Below, one piece after another: positions 44,800 through 54,327 of a stretch of DNA of 64,000 bases (position 1 is its first letter; each line of letters begins with the position of its first letter). The DNA lies in contig NZ_CP108364.1 in assembly GCF_035946055.1 (NCBI RefSeq), forward strand, positions 3,100,001-3,164,000, read 5' to 3'. The stretch is from Streptomyces sp. NBC_01341. GTDB lineage: Bacteria > Actinomycetota > Actinomycetes > Streptomycetales > Streptomycetaceae. The notes under the pieces were generated by a model. It saw nothing but the letters and a program-made list of their open reading frames with translations, did no database searches and had not been told where the DNA came from. A program made the position numbers and the translations under genes.

Positions 44800-45764
44800 T
44801 AGTTGATCGCCACCTTCACGATGCCGGTGAGCGCGATCTGCGCCAGGGCGAGGGGGATGAGCGTGGTCCAGGCGAGCTTCTGCAACTGGTCCTCGCGCAG
44901 GCGGGGATAGGTGACCCGGAGCCAGATGACCACGAAGGCGAGGACTGCGGCCTTGAGCAGGGTCCAGACCCAGCCCAGGCCGTCGGCGAAAGGCCCGTGC
45001 CACCCACCGAGGAAGAGGACGGTCGTCAGCCCGCACAGGACGACGATCCCGGCGTACTCGGCGAGCAGGAACAGGGCGAAGCGCAGGCCCGTGTACTCGG
45101 TGTACGCGCCGAAGATGATCTCCGAGTCCGCGACCGGCATGTCGAAGGGCGGGCGCTGGAGTTCGGCGAGCCCCGCCACGAAGAAGACCAGGGCGCCCAC
45201 GATCTGCCAGGGCACCCACCACCACTCGAAGGCGTCGAGGATGCCGGGAAGCGACACGGTGCCCGCCGCCATGGCCACGGACGCGGCGGCGAGCAGCATC
45301 GGCAGTTCGTACGCGAGCAGTTGTGCGGCGGTGCGGAGGCCGCCGAGGAGCGAGAACTTGTTGGCCGAGGCCCAGCCCGCCATGAGCGAGCCGAGCACGC
45401 CGACGCCCAGGACCGCGAGCACGAAGAAGATGCCCGCGTCGACGACCTGGCCGACCGCCCCATCGCCGGGGCCGATCGGAATGGCCACGATCACGAGGAG
45501 GTACGGCAGCAGGGCGACGGCGGGCGCGAGCTGGAAGATACGGCGGTCCGCGTCGGCCGGTACGACGTCTTCCTTCTGCGCGAACTTCACACCGTCCGCG
45601 ACAAGCTGGGCCCAGCCGTGGAACCCGCCCGCGTACATGGGACCGAGGCGGCCCTGCATGTGCGCCATCACCTTGTGCTCGGCCTGCCCCACGAGGAGCG
45701 GGGCGACCATGAACACGGCGAAGACGATGACGAGGCGGAGGGCGACGTCGAGTACGTCGTTCAC
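44799..45764 (-). CDS. nuoH: NADH-quinone oxidoreductase subunit H
   Basis: A 321-residue membrane subunit forming part of the quinone cavity. It shows [24 protein letters not shown], the E-L-P-M-L-L and [11 protein letters not shown] motifs, and the [10 protein letters not shown] segment lining the quinone tunnel. Eight membrane helices are expected. Its ATG overlaps the nuoC stop by four bases. Confidence 0.97.
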   Translation of the reverse strand: MNDVLDVALRLVIVFAVFMVAPLLVGQAEHKVMAHMQGRLGPMYAGGFHGWAQLVADGVKFAQKEDVVPADADRRIFQLAPAVALLPYLLVIVAIPIGPGDGAVGQVVDAGIFFVLAVLGVGVLGSLMAGWASANKFSLLGGLRTAAQLLAYELPMLLAAASVAMAAGTVSLPGILDAFEWWWVPWQIVGALVFFVAGLAELQRPPFDMPVADSEIIFGAYTEYTGLRFALFLLAEYAGIVVLCGLTTVLFLGGWHGPFADGLGWVWTLLKAAVLAFVVIWLRVTYPRLREDQLQKLAWTTLIPLALAQIALTGIVKVAIN

Positions 45765-47242
45765 GCGGTATCGCCTCCGGCGGGGCGGTCGGGACCGGTG
45801 GAACGGTCTTTACGGGACGAGGAGTCGGGGCCCGGCCCGGGCGCGGGATCAGCTTCGGGGGCCGGGTCGCCGTCCTGAACCGGGTCCGGTCGGAACCCGG
45901 GGTCGGTTCCGGGGGCGGGGTCGGTTTCGGGGGCGGGGTCGGTTTCGGGGGCGGGCGGTCGCTCGGGGTCGCGCTCCGGCTCTCGCTCGGCCTCCGGTAC
46001 GGCCTCGCGCTCCGGCTCCGGGGACCTTGCGGCCTCCGGCTCCGGCCCCGACTCCGAGGACGTTGCAGCCTCGCGCTCCCGCCCCGGAGGCCCCTCGGGC
46101 CGTTCCGCCCGCTCGGGCCGCTTCGGGGTGGTGTCGAACGCCGGGCGTGCGTCGTGCCAGGGTGCGTCCGCGCTGCCGGCTGCCCCCTTGGGCCGTGCCG
46201 CTTCCCCGCGGTTCCGTGCGGTGTCCGCGCCGGTCGCATCGGACTCAGGGCCGCTCGGACCCGAGCCCGTACCCGCGTCCGTACCGGCGCCGCGCGCGGC
46301 GGTGTCCCGACCCGCGCCCGTGTCCGGCCCCGCAGTCGTATCCGGACCCGTACCCGCGTCCGGTCCCGGTTCACCGGCCGGCTGCTGTGCCGGATCCGCG
46401 CCGGTGACCTGGCTGGCAGAGCCCTGGGAAGCGCTGCGGCTGCGCCGGGGCGGCGCCGTCCGCGGGGTCTCCGCTGCGTCCGGGGCCGCTGCGTCCGGGG
46501 CCGCTGCGTCCGGGGCCGGTGCGCCCGGGGTTCCCGCCGTGTCCGGTGCCGTGGCCTGTCGTTGCGCTGCCGAACCGTCGCCCGCGGTACGCGCCCGGCG
46601 CACCGGCCGGTCGCCCGCCGCGCGGGCGCCCCTGGCCGGGCGGGCCGGGGCGGGCGGGAGCTGGCCCTTGAGCGGGCCCCATTCGTTCGGGTCGGGGACA
46701 CCGGGCGGCAGCATCGTGCGCCGCTTGGGCCCGCCGTGTTCGGACTCGCCCGGCTCCTTCGCGCCCGGCCATGCCTTGGCGACCCGGGCGGCCAGGACGA
46801 AGTCCTTGCGCAGCGGGTGGCCCTCGAAGGTCTCGGGCAGCAACAGCGGCACCAGGTGAGGGTGGTCCTCGAAGCCGATGCCGAACATCTCGTGTGTCTC
46901 ACGTTCGTGCCATGCCGCACCCGCGTAGACGCCGATGGCGCTCGGCAGGGTGGCCGCTTCGTGCGGAACGGTCGTACGGACCAGCAGGCGCCGGACGGTG
47001 CCGTCGCCGAGCGCAGCGACGTGGGCGCAGACACGGAAGCCGGTGCCCGGCTCGTCGACCGCGCTCAGCCAGTCGAAATAGGTGCAGCCAAGGTCGTCGC
47101 GGACCGTTTCGAGGGCGGGGATCCAGGAGGCGGCGGGGACGTCGACCGTCAGCAGGTCGTAGGCACGGGCGGCGGTGGCTTCCGGGCCGAAGACGTCGGC
47201 GGCGGCGTCGGGCAGCCGGCCGTAGAGCTCGGCGGCGGTCAC
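45761..47242 (-). CDS. nuoC: NADH-quinone oxidoreductase subunit C with about 300-residue disordered tail
   Basis: A 493-residue protein. Residues 1-190 are a NuoC domain: [11 protein letters not shown], then [12 protein letters not shown] and [13 protein letters not shown]. The rest (about 200-493) is low-complexity Pro/Ala/Asp/Glu/Gly/Arg with short repeats such as P-D-A-A-A and A-P-E-T-D-P. Usual NuoC is 180-220 residues, so this is more than double. No NuoD fusion is present: the tail has none of the NuoD motifs. Its ATG overlaps the nuoB stop by four bases. Confidence 0.93.
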   Translation of the reverse strand: MTAAELYGRLPDAAADVFGPEATAARAYDLLTVDVPAASWIPALETVRDDLGCTYFDWLSAVDEPGTGFRVCAHVAALGDGTVRRLLVRTTVPHEAATLPSAIGVYAGAAWHERETHEMFGIGFEDHPHLVPLLLPETFEGHPLRKDFVLAARVAKAWPGAKEPGESEHGGPKRRTMLPPGVPDPNEWGPLKGQLPPAPARPARGARAAGDRPVRRARTAGDGSAAQRQATAPDTAGTPGAPAPDAAAPDAAAPDAAETPRTAPPRRSRSASQGSASQVTGADPAQQPAGEPGPDAGTGPDTTAGPDTGAGRDTAARGAGTDAGTGSGPSGPESDATGADTARNRGEAARPKGAAGSADAPWHDARPAFDTTPKRPERAERPEGPPGREREAATSSESGPEPEAARSPEPEREAVPEAEREPERDPERPPAPETDPAPETDPAPGTDPGFRPDPVQDGDPAPEADPAPGPGPDSSSRKDRSTGPDRPAGGDTA

Positions 47243-47874
47243 GTCCGCTCCTCCCCCGGTGTCTTGGGGGCAGCGACGAGGCCGCTGCGCAGTGCGGCGG
47301 CCGAGGGGCGGGCGGTGTCCTCGCCGGCGTACCGGTCGGCGAGCGATTCGCGGGCGATCTTCTCCTGGAGCTTGAGGATGCCCTGCAGGAGCGCCTCGGG
47401 CCGGGGCGGGCAGCCGGGGACGTACACGTCGACGGGGATGATCTGGTCGACGCCCTTCGTCACGGAGTACGAATCCCAGTAGGGCCCGCCGCAGTTGGAA
47501 CAGGCGCCGAAGGAGATGACGTACTTCGGTTCGGGCATCTGCTCGTAGAGCCGCTTGACGGCAGGCGCCATCTTGTCCGTCACGGTGCCGGACACGATCA
47601 TCAGGTCGGCCTGCCGGGGGCCGGGGGCGAAGGGGATGACGCCCAGCCTGATGAAGTCGTGCCGTGCCATGGAGGCCGCGATGAACTCGATGGCGCAGCA
47701 GGCGAGTCCGAAGTTGAAGACCCAGAGGCTGTAGCGGCGGCCCCAGTTGAGGACCACCTTCATCGGTTCGGGCGCGAGCCGGGACAGCACGCCGAGCTTC
47801 TTCGGCTCGGGCAGCAGCGTCGGATCGGGCAGCGAAACGGGGGGTTCCGGGTTCGGCCGGCTCGTCACGCCCAT
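47239..47874 (-). CDS. nuoB: NADH-quinone oxidoreductase subunit B
   Basis: A 211-residue subunit carrying Fe-S cluster N2, the last electron carrier before quinone. The ligands are visible in [21 protein letters not shown] and [14 protein letters not shown] at 47872-47874 lies 10 bases inside nuoA; GTG two codons later is possible. The C-terminal 25 residues beyond the domain are variable. Confidence 0.97.
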   Translation of the reverse strand: MGVTSRPNPEPPVSLPDPTLLPEPKKLGVLSRLAPEPMKVVLNWGRRYSLWVFNFGLACCAIEFIAASMARHDFIRLGVIPFAPGPRQADLMIVSGTVTDKMAPAVKRLYEQMPEPKYVISFGACSNCGGPYWDSYSVTKGVDQIIPVDVYVPGCPPRPEALLQGILKLQEKIARESLADRYAGEDTARPSAAALRSGLVAAPKTPGEERT

Positions 47875-48266
47875 TCGAGGACGCCCTTCTTCCATGCGTA
47901 GAGCAGTCCCACGGCCAGGAAGCCGAGGAAGATGAACATCTCCACCAGCGTCGTCGCGCCGTATCCCGGTGCCGCGAAGACCGTCGCCCACGGGAACAGG
48001 AAGATCGAGTCGACGGCGAAGATCACGTACAGGAAGGCGTACACGTAGTAGCGGACCTGTGTGTGGGCCCAGCCCTCGCCCACGGGGTCCACCCCGCACT
48101 CGTACGTGAGGAGTTTCTCCGGCGTCGGGACCACGGGCCTCAGCAGCCGGCCGGCGCCGAAGGCGACGGCGACGAACAGCACGCCGACCAGGGCGAGCAG
48201 TCCGACCACCGAGTAGCTCTGGAAGTAGTCCGACGCGAGAACGGTCGGTCCCGGCACGTCCGCCAC
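47865..48266 (-). CDS. nuoA: NADH-quinone oxidoreductase subunit A
   Basis: A protein of about 133 residues with three membrane helices. It has [13 protein letters not shown] (the E-C-G loop of NuoA) and [26 protein letters not shown] at 48264-48266 was chosen for the GAGGGG upstream; TTG at 48287 would add seven residues. First gene of the cluster. Confidence 0.95.
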   Translation of the reverse strand: MADVPGPTVLASDYFQSYSVVGLLALVGVLFVAVAFGAGRLLRPVVPTPEKLLTYECGVDPVGEGWAHTQVRYYVYAFLYVIFAVDSIFLFPWATVFAAPGYGATTLVEMFIFLGFLAVGLLYAWKKGVLEWA

Positions 48267-48313
48267 GTCCGCCCCTCGCTCCCTCAACCTGTTCGACGGT
48301 CTGTACGCACGGG

Positions 48314-48341
48314 AGTCTAGGCCCTGTTAAAGAGACGGTAA
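48314..48341 (-). promoter_or_regulatory. Candidate promoter of the nuo cluster
   Basis: On the minus strand TAGACT (48314-48319) is preceded by TTACCG (48336-48341) at 16 bases, about 48 bases upstream of the chosen nuoA start. It is a modest match. Confidence 0.35.
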
Positions 48342-48481
48342 GCAACGCATGCGTACAAAGGGTGAGGGGCCCCTCGCACGAACGGTGAGCGGCCCCTACG
48401 GACGGGGGGTGGGGTTTTCCCTACCGCGCCTCACCCACGAACCCCATGGCGTGCGGCTGTCCCGCCCGGCACGCTGGGTGT

Positions 48482-49669
48482 ATGACCATGAGTTCCTCCT
48501 CGCCGGACGACGACCGGCCGCCGCCCGCGCGCTTCGCTTTCGACCGGTGGACGTGGAAGGAGATCGCCTATCTCCTGGCGAATCTTCCGGTGGCGATCGC
48601 CGGGTTCGTCTACACCGTCTTCCTGATCGGCGTGGGCGCCGGGCTGTCCGTCACCGTGATCGGGCTGCCGTTGCTCGCACTGGGGCTGCAGGGTGCGCGG
48701 GGGATCGGCCGGACCGAACGCGGTCGGGCTCGGGGGATGCTCGGGGTGCGGATCGAGGAACCGAGCCCGGTGGTGCGCGGCCGCCGGGAGCGGGGGTTCT
48801 TCAGCTGGCTGTGGTCGGTGCTGAAGGATCCGGTGGCCTGGCGGGCGTTGCTGTATTCGTTCATCAGGCTGCCGTGGGGGGTGGCGACGTTCACGGTGAC
48901 GCTGGTGAGCCTGTTCGTGCTCTGGCCGGTGCTCCCGTACATCGCGCGGGGTCTCACGAACGCCGACCGGGCCATGGTCCGGGCGCTGCTCTCGCCCTCG
49001 GACGAGCTGGAACGCCGGATCGAGGAGCTGGAGTCGGACCGGGGGGTGGTCGTGGACACCGCCGCCGCGGACCTGCGCCGCATCGAACGCGACCTCCACG
49101 ACGGCGCACAAGCACGCCTCGTCGCCCTCGCCATGGGTCTCGGCCTCGCCAAGGAAAAACTCACCGACGACCCCGAAGCCGCCGCCCGCATGGTCGACGA
49201 AGCCCACGGAGAGGTCAAGGTCGCCCTCCAGGAACTCCGCGACCTCGCCCGCGGCATCCACCCCGCCGTCCTCACCGACCGCGGCCTCGACGCGGCACTC
49301 TCCGCCATCGCCTCCCGCTGCACCGTCCCCGTCGACGTCACCGTCGACCTCGACACACGACCCGCCCAGGCCATCGAAGGCATCGCCTACTTCACCGTCT
49401 CCGAACTCCTCCAGAACGTCAGCAAACACGCCCGCGCCACCCGCGCCACCGTCGACGTCTGGCGCACCACCGACCGCCTCATGCTCCAGGTCACCGACAA
49501 CGGACACGGCGGGGCACGGCTGGAGGGAGGTACGGGGATGTCGGGGCTGGCGGAGCGGCTGGGCGCGGTCGACGGACTGTTCGTCGTCGACTCCCCCGCC
49601 GGCGGCCCGACGACGGTGACCGCGGAGCTGCCCTGGCGCGACCTCGCGGACACCCCGGTCGCGCCGTGA
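48482..49669 (+). CDS. Sensor histidine kinase (NarL-system type), copy 1
   Basis: A 395-residue kinase. An N-terminal membrane sensor domain of the type common in Streptomyces (putative sensor, four hydrophobic segments, about 20-160) is followed by HisKA_3 with the phosphoacceptor His206 in E-R-D-L-H-D-G-A-Q-A-R-L. The HATPase domain has S-E-L-L-Q-N-V-S-K-H-A (N box) and D-N-G-H-G-G. There is no extracytoplasmic ligand domain. From residue 181 to 345 the DNA is identical to copy 2. ATG at 48482 or 48488 are both possible. Confidence 0.92.
   Translation: MTMSSSSPDDDRPPPARFAFDRWTWKEIAYLLANLPVAIAGFVYTVFLIGVGAGLSVTVIGLPLLALGLQGARGIGRTERGRARGMLGVRIEEPSPVVRGRRERGFFSWLWSVLKDPVAWRALLYSFIRLPWGVATFTVTLVSLFVLWPVLPYIARGLTNADRAMVRALLSPSDELERRIEELESDRGVVVDTAAADLRRIERDLHDGAQARLVALAMGLGLAKEKLTDDPEAAARMVDEAHGEVKVALQELRDLARGIHPAVLTDRGLDAALSAIASRCTVPVDVTVDLDTRPAQAIEGIAYFTVSELLQNVSKHARATRATVDVWRTTDRLMLQVTDNGHGGARLEGGTGMSGLAERLGAVDGLFVVDSPAGGPTTVTAELPWRDLADTPVAP
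49024..49515 (+). repeat. 492-bp direct repeat, copy 1 (kinase core)
   Basis: I read this segment as base-for-base identical to 50597-51088 at an offset of 1573. It covers the phosphoacceptor domain and most of the ATPase domain. Sequence outside it diverges sharply on the 5' side and becomes mosaic on the 3' side. Confidence 0.9.
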
Positions 49670-49862
49670 CCCCTGAGTCGGGTCCCGTGTCCCCGCCCGG
49701 ACCATCCGTGGGTGGGGAAAACCACCTGTCGGATACGGAGAGCGCCCTCATGGTGCGGGGTCCCTCCGCACAGCAGTCTTGCTACATCAGCCGCTTGGTA
49801 CATCAGCCGCTGTACAGGCCCGCGGGGAGTCCCCGCCCAGAAGAAACGGACGGACGCCACTG

Positions 49863-51218
49863 ATGGCCACGGCATACGGACCGGACACGCGGGACCGTCA
49901 CAGGCCCGCCGCCGGGCCGGGGGGCGACCCGCCGGCGAAGCACCTCCTGCCCGCGCCGCTGCGTGCCCCGTTCGAGGGCCGCATCTGGCGCGAGCTGGCC
50001 TATCTGGTCCTGAGTCTGCCGATCAGCGTGGTGCTGTTCAGCTTCGCGGTGACCATGACGTCGCTGGGTGTGGGCTTGCTGATCACCTTCCTCGGCATTC
50101 CGGTACTCGCCGTCGGCCTGGTCGTGTGCCGCGGCTTCGGCGTGATGGAACGGGGCCGGGCGCGCGGCCTGCTGAAACTGGACGTCGCCGACCCGGCCCC
50201 GGTGCGCGGCCGTACCGGCGGACTGATGTCCTGGGTCGGGGCGGTGCTCAGGAGCGGGGTGTCCTGGCGGCATCTGCTCTACGCGCTGCTGCACATGCCG
50301 TGGGCGGTGTTCGCCTTCGCCGTCGCGGTGACGTTCTGGACGTACGGCTGGGCCGCTTTCACCTACCCGCTGTGGCACTGGGTCTTCCCGGCCTTCGTGG
50401 GCGTCGACGGCATCCAGCTGTACGGCGACCGCACGCACCAGGTCTATCTCGACTCGTCCCTCGAACTGGCGGCCACCGCCGCCGCCGGGCTGGTGCTGGT
50501 CCTCGTCACTCCGTGGATCGTCCGCGGCCTGGCCTCCGTGGACCGGCTGATGGTGCGGGGGCTGCTCGGTCCGTCCCGGCTGGCGACCCGCGTCTCGGAG
50601 CTGGAGTCGGACCGGGGGGTGGTCGTGGACACCGCCGCCGCGGACCTGCGCCGCATCGAACGCGACCTCCACGACGGCGCACAAGCACGCCTCGTCGCCC
50701 TCGCCATGGGTCTCGGCCTCGCCAAGGAAAAACTCACCGACGACCCCGAAGCCGCCGCCCGCATGGTCGACGAAGCCCACGGAGAGGTCAAGGTCGCCCT
50801 CCAGGAACTCCGCGACCTCGCCCGCGGCATCCACCCCGCCGTCCTCACCGACCGCGGCCTCGACGCGGCACTCTCCGCCATCGCCTCCCGCTGCACCGTC
50901 CCCGTCGACGTCACCGTCGACCTCGACACACGACCCGCCCAGGCCATCGAAGGCATCGCCTACTTCACCGTCTCCGAACTCCTCCAGAACGTCAGCAAAC
51001 ACGCCCGCGCCACCCGCGCCACCGTCGACGTCTGGCGCACCACCGACCGCCTCATGCTCCAGGTCACCGACAACGGACACGGCGGGGCGGACGTGTCGGC
51101 GGGCAGCGGTCTCGCCGGGCTGACGGAGCGGCTGGACGCGGTCGACGGCGTCCTCGTCGTCGACTCCCCCGCCGGCGGCCCGACGACGGTCACGGCCGAA
51201 CTCCCCTGGCGGGGCTGA
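49863..51218 (+). CDS. Sensor histidine kinase (NarL-system type), copy 2
   Basis: A 451-residue paralogue of the gene 194 bases upstream. The sensor region is longer, with an added segment (about 155-215, W-T-Y-G-W-A-A-F-T-Y-P-L-W and an aqueous loop) between membrane helices, so the two may sense different signals. The phosphoacceptor is His270. Residues 245-409 are encoded by DNA identical to copy 1. ATG 49863. A perfect 20-bp hairpin separates it from the response regulator. Confidence 0.92.
   Translation: MATAYGPDTRDRHRPAAGPGGDPPAKHLLPAPLRAPFEGRIWRELAYLVLSLPISVVLFSFAVTMTSLGVGLLITFLGIPVLAVGLVVCRGFGVMERGRARGLLKLDVADPAPVRGRTGGLMSWVGAVLRSGVSWRHLLYALLHMPWAVFAFAVAVTFWTYGWAAFTYPLWHWVFPAFVGVDGIQLYGDRTHQVYLDSSLELAATAAAGLVLVLVTPWIVRGLASVDRLMVRGLLGPSRLATRVSELESDRGVVVDTAAADLRRIERDLHDGAQARLVALAMGLGLAKEKLTDDPEAAARMVDEAHGEVKVALQELRDLARGIHPAVLTDRGLDAALSAIASRCTVPVDVTVDLDTRPAQAIEGIAYFTVSELLQNVSKHARATRATVDVWRTTDRLMLQVTDNGHGGADVSAGSGLAGLTERLDAVDGVLVVDSPAGGPTTVTAELPWRG
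50597..51088 (+). repeat. 492-bp direct repeat, copy 2 (kinase core)
   Basis: Identical partner of 49024-49515. After it ends, the paralogues differ for about 50 bases and then share a near-identical 35-base stretch, as expected at the edge of a gene-conversion tract. Confidence 0.9.
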
Positions 51219-51245
51219 GGGCACGGGTCCTGCGCGCGGGCCACA

Positions 51246-51290
51246 GCCGCAGCGCCCCGGCCGCCACCACGGCGGCCGGGGCGCTGCGGC
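51246..51290 (+). terminator. Strong hairpin between kinase copy 2 and the response regulator
   Basis: A perfect 20-bp stem (GCCGCAGCGCCCCGGCCGCC as one arm) with a 5-base loop, 27 bases after the kinase stop. No U-tract follows. Confidence 0.7.
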
Positions 51291-51429
51291 TCGCCCTGTG
51301 CCGCGACGGAACCGCTGATCCGGGGCACACGGGGGCGCCGATGCTGGAATGCTGGACACACAGGGACCGCGCACAGCGGCGTACCGACGGAACACCGACA
51401 GTGGGGAACGCAAGGCCGTGGAGGAAAGA

Positions 51430-52089
51430 GTGCGGGTCGTCATCGCCGAGGACTCGGTGCTGCTCCGGGAGGGGCTGACCCGGCTGCTGACGGATCTCGG
51501 GCACGACGTCGTCGCGGGGGTGGGTGACGCCGAGGCGCTGCTGAAGACGGTGGGTGACCTCGCCGCCGAGGGCGCGCTCCCGGACGTGGTGGTCGCCGAC
51601 GTGCGCATGCCGCCGACCCACACCGACGAGGGGGTCCGCGCCGCCGTGCGGCTGCGGAAGGACTACCCGCAGATCGGGGTGCTGGTGCTCTCCCAGTACG
51701 TCGAGGAGCAGTACGCCACCGAGCTGCTCGCCGGAAGCAGTCGCGGGGTGGGGTATCTGCTCAAGGACCGGGTCGCGGAGGTCCGGGAGTTCGTGGACGC
51801 CGTGGTGCGGGTGGCCCGGGGCGGTACCGCGCTGGACCCCGAGGTGGTGGCGCAGCTGCTGGGTCGCAGCCGGAAGCAGGACGTACTCGCGGGGCTCACT
51901 CCGCGTGAGCGCGAGGTCCTGGGTCTGATGGCGGAAGGGCGTACGAATTCGGCCGTCGCCCGGCAGCTGGTGGTGAGCGACGGGGCGGTGGAGAAGCACG
52001 TCAGCAACATCTTCATGAAACTGGGCCTGTCACCCAGTGACGGTGACCACCGGCGTGTTCTGGCCGTTCTCACGTATCTGAACTCCTGA
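51430..52089 (+). CDS. LuxR/NarL-family response regulator
   Basis: A 219-residue regulator. The receiver domain has the acidic pair E-D (7-8), phosphoacceptor Asp57 in [10 protein letters not shown], and Lys in L-L-K-D-R. The C-terminal LuxR HTH reads [21 protein letters not shown] at 51430 has GGAGG five bases upstream; GTG at 51418 would add four residues. It is the only regulator near the two kinases, so both may signal to it. Confidence 0.93.
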   Translation: MRVVIAEDSVLLREGLTRLLTDLGHDVVAGVGDAEALLKTVGDLAAEGALPDVVVADVRMPPTHTDEGVRAAVRLRKDYPQIGVLVLSQYVEEQYATELLAGSSRGVGYLLKDRVAEVREFVDAVVRVARGGTALDPEVVAQLLGRSRKQDVLAGLTPREREVLGLMAEGRTNSAVARQLVVSDGAVEKHVSNIFMKLGLSPSDGDHRRVLAVLTYLNS

Positions 52090-52221
52090 CAGACGGCGAT
52101 CTTTCCGGGATGATCCGTCCGTGATGATCCCGGCGATCCACCCGCAGTGAAGCGAGACCCATGCCCCCGGCGAAAGGATGAGGGCCACAGAGGCGTTCAC
52201 CGAGCGACCCGGGGGCGGGGA

Positions 52222-52270
52222 ATATGGCGGAGCGTGACGAATTCGGGTTCCGGAAACGCGTCCGCCATAT
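52222..52270. promoter_or_regulatory. Inverted repeat upstream of korA
   Basis: Perfect 10-bp arms ATATGGCGGA/TCCGCCATAT, 29 bases apart, with a further GCGT/ACGC pairing inside. The arms are AT-richer than their surroundings. It lies 133 bases after the response regulator and about 100 before korA, so it could be an operator or a terminator. Confidence 0.5.
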
Positions 52271-52371
52271 GAACGGTCCGAGGAAGGCGACCCTTACAGA
52301 AGTAGGGTGGGGCGCGGACCGCCGGCGGGCCGGCCGGTCCCGAGCCGCCGCCCCGAGGGAGGTCCAGTTCA

Positions 52372-54327
52372 GTGACCAGTCAGGTCAGTAGCCCAGCCGG
52401 AAAGTCCGATGAGGCCAGCGAGCCCGTCGTCGCGGAGCAGCGCGCCCCGCATATCGATCGTGCGGGCGCCACCGACAAGGAAATCCGCCGTCTCGACCGT
52501 GTGATCATCCGTTTCGCGGGTGATTCGGGGGACGGCATGCAGCTGACCGGTGACCGGTTCACCTCGGAGACCGCGTCGTTCGGGAACGACCTGTCGACCC
52601 TGCCGAACTTCCCGGCCGAGATCCGGGCACCCGCCGGTACCCTGCCGGGGGTCTCGTCGTTCCAGCTGCATTTCGCCGACCACGACATCCTGACTCCGGG
52701 CGACGCGCCGAACGTGCTGGTCGCGATGAATCCCGCCGCGCTCAAGGCGAATATCGCCGATGTTCCGCGCGGGGCGGACATCATCGTGAACACGGATGAG
52801 TTCACCAAGCGCCCTATGGCGAAAGTCGGATATTCCGAATCTCCTCTGGAGGACGGATCGCTCGAGGCGTACAACGTGCATCCGGTTCCGCTGACGACCT
52901 TGACGATCGAGGCGTTGAAGGAGTTCGGCCTTTCCCGCAAGGAGGCCGAACGGTCGAAGAACATGTTCGCTCTGGGGCTCCTCTCCTGGATGTACAACCG
53001 TCCGACCGAGGGGACGGAGACATTCCTCCGGTCGAAGTTCGCGAAGAAGCCCGACATCGCCGAGGCGAATGTGGCGGCATTCCGCGCGGGCTGGAATTTC
53101 GGTGAGACGACGGAGGATTTCGCGGTCTCGTACGAGGTCGCACCGGCGACGAAGGCGTTCCCGACCGGCACGTACCGCAATATCTCAGGGAACCTCGCCC
53201 TGTCGTACGGGCTGATCGCGGCGGCCCGGCAGGCGGATCTCCCGCTGTACCTGGGGTCGTATCCGATCACTCCGGCGTCCGACATCCTGCACGAGCTCAG
53301 CAGGCACAAGAATTTCGGTGTCCGGACCTTCCAGGCGGAGGACGAGATCGCCGGGATCGGAGCGGCGCTCGGCGCCGCGTTCGGCGGGTCCCTGGGGGTG
53401 ACGACCACGTCGGGGCCCGGTGTCGCGCTGAAGTCGGAGACGATCGGCCTGGCGGTGTCCCTGGAGCTGCCGCTGCTGATCATCGACATCCAGCGGGGTG
53501 GCCCCTCCACCGGCCTGCCGACGAAGACGGAGCAGGCCGACCTGCTCCAGGCGATGTACGGGCGCAACGGCGAGGCCCCGGTGCCGATCGTGGCGCCGAG
53601 GACGCCGGCGGACTGCTTCGACGCGGCGCTGGACGCCGCGCGGATCGCGCTGACGTACCGGACCCCGGTGTTCCTGCTCTCGGACGGCTATCTGGCGAAC
53701 GGCTCCGAGCCGTGGCGTATCCCCGAGACCGACAGCCTCCCCGATCTGCGGACGCAGTTCGCGACCGGTCCGAACCACGAACTCGCGGACGGCACGGAGG
53801 TGTTCTGGCCGTACAAGCGGGACCCCGAGACGCTGGCCCGCCCGTGGGCCGTGCCGGGCACCCCGGGGCTGGAGCACCGCATCGGCGGGATCGAGAAGCA
53901 GGACGGTTCGGGGAACATCTCCTACGATCCGGCCAACCACGAGTTCATGGTGCGCACCCGCCAGGCGAAGGTCGACGGCATCGTGGTCCCCGACCTGGAG
54001 GTCGACGACCCGGCGGGCGCGGACACCCTGGTCCTGGGCTGGGGCTCGACGTACGGGCCCGTCACGGCGGCGGTCCGGCGGCTCCGCGCGGCGGGCGAGA
54101 CCATCGCGCAGGCCCATCTGCGCCACCTCAACCCGTTCCCGCGGAATCTCGGTGAGGTGCTGGGGCGTTACGACAAGGTCGTGATCCCGGAGATGAACCT
54201 CGGCCAGCTCGCCACCCTCGTCCGGGCCAAGTACCTCGTGGACGCGCGGAGTTTCACCCAGGTCAACGGAATGCCCTTCAAGGCCGAGCAGCTCGCCACA
54301 GCCCTCAAGGAGGCCATTGATGCCTGA
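52372..54327 (+). CDS. korA: 2-oxoacid:acceptor oxidoreductase subunit alpha (KorA)
   Basis: A 651-residue fused gamma-alpha subunit. The N-terminal gamma domain has I-R-F-A-G-D-S-G-D-G-M-Q-L-T-G (about 44-58). The alpha (pyrimidine-binding) domain begins near residue 275 with N-L-A-L-S-Y-G and Y-P-I-T-P-A-S-D-I-L-H, and ends with the transketolase C-terminal-like part. With KorB it oxidatively decarboxylates 2-oxoglutarate (or pyruvate) and reduces ferredoxin. GTG 52372 has GGGAGG upstream. It overlaps korB by eight bases. Confidence 0.95.
   Translation: MTSQVSSPAGKSDEASEPVVAEQRAPHIDRAGATDKEIRRLDRVIIRFAGDSGDGMQLTGDRFTSETASFGNDLSTLPNFPAEIRAPAGTLPGVSSFQLHFADHDILTPGDAPNVLVAMNPAALKANIADVPRGADIIVNTDEFTKRPMAKVGYSESPLEDGSLEAYNVHPVPLTTLTIEALKEFGLSRKEAERSKNMFALGLLSWMYNRPTEGTETFLRSKFAKKPDIAEANVAAFRAGWNFGETTEDFAVSYEVAPATKAFPTGTYRNISGNLALSYGLIAAARQADLPLYLGSYPITPASDILHELSRHKNFGVRTFQAEDEIAGIGAALGAAFGGSLGVTTTSGPGVALKSETIGLAVSLELPLLIIDIQRGGPSTGLPTKTEQADLLQAMYGRNGEAPVPIVAPRTPADCFDAALDAARIALTYRTPVFLLSDGYLANGSEPWRIPETDSLPDLRTQFATGPNHELADGTEVFWPYKRDPETLARPWAVPGTPGLEHRIGGIEKQDGSGNISYDPANHEFMVRTRQAKVDGIVVPDLEVDDPAGADTLVLGWGSTYGPVTAAVRRLRAAGETIAQAHLRHLNPFPRNLGEVLGRYDKVVIPEMNLGQLATLVRAKYLVDARSFTQVNGMPFKAEQLATALKEAIDA

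Noticed and set aside
45764..46645. NuoC tail as a possible fused NuoD
   Set aside because: The tail is Pro/Ala/Glu/Asp low complexity and lacks NuoD motifs such as R-G-x-E and the quinone-site His/Tyr segments.
38000..47500. Several long plus-strand frames opposite the nuo genes
   Set aside because: They contain only low-complexity Arg/Gly/Glu sequence from complementing membrane codons; the minus-strand nuo genes are clear.
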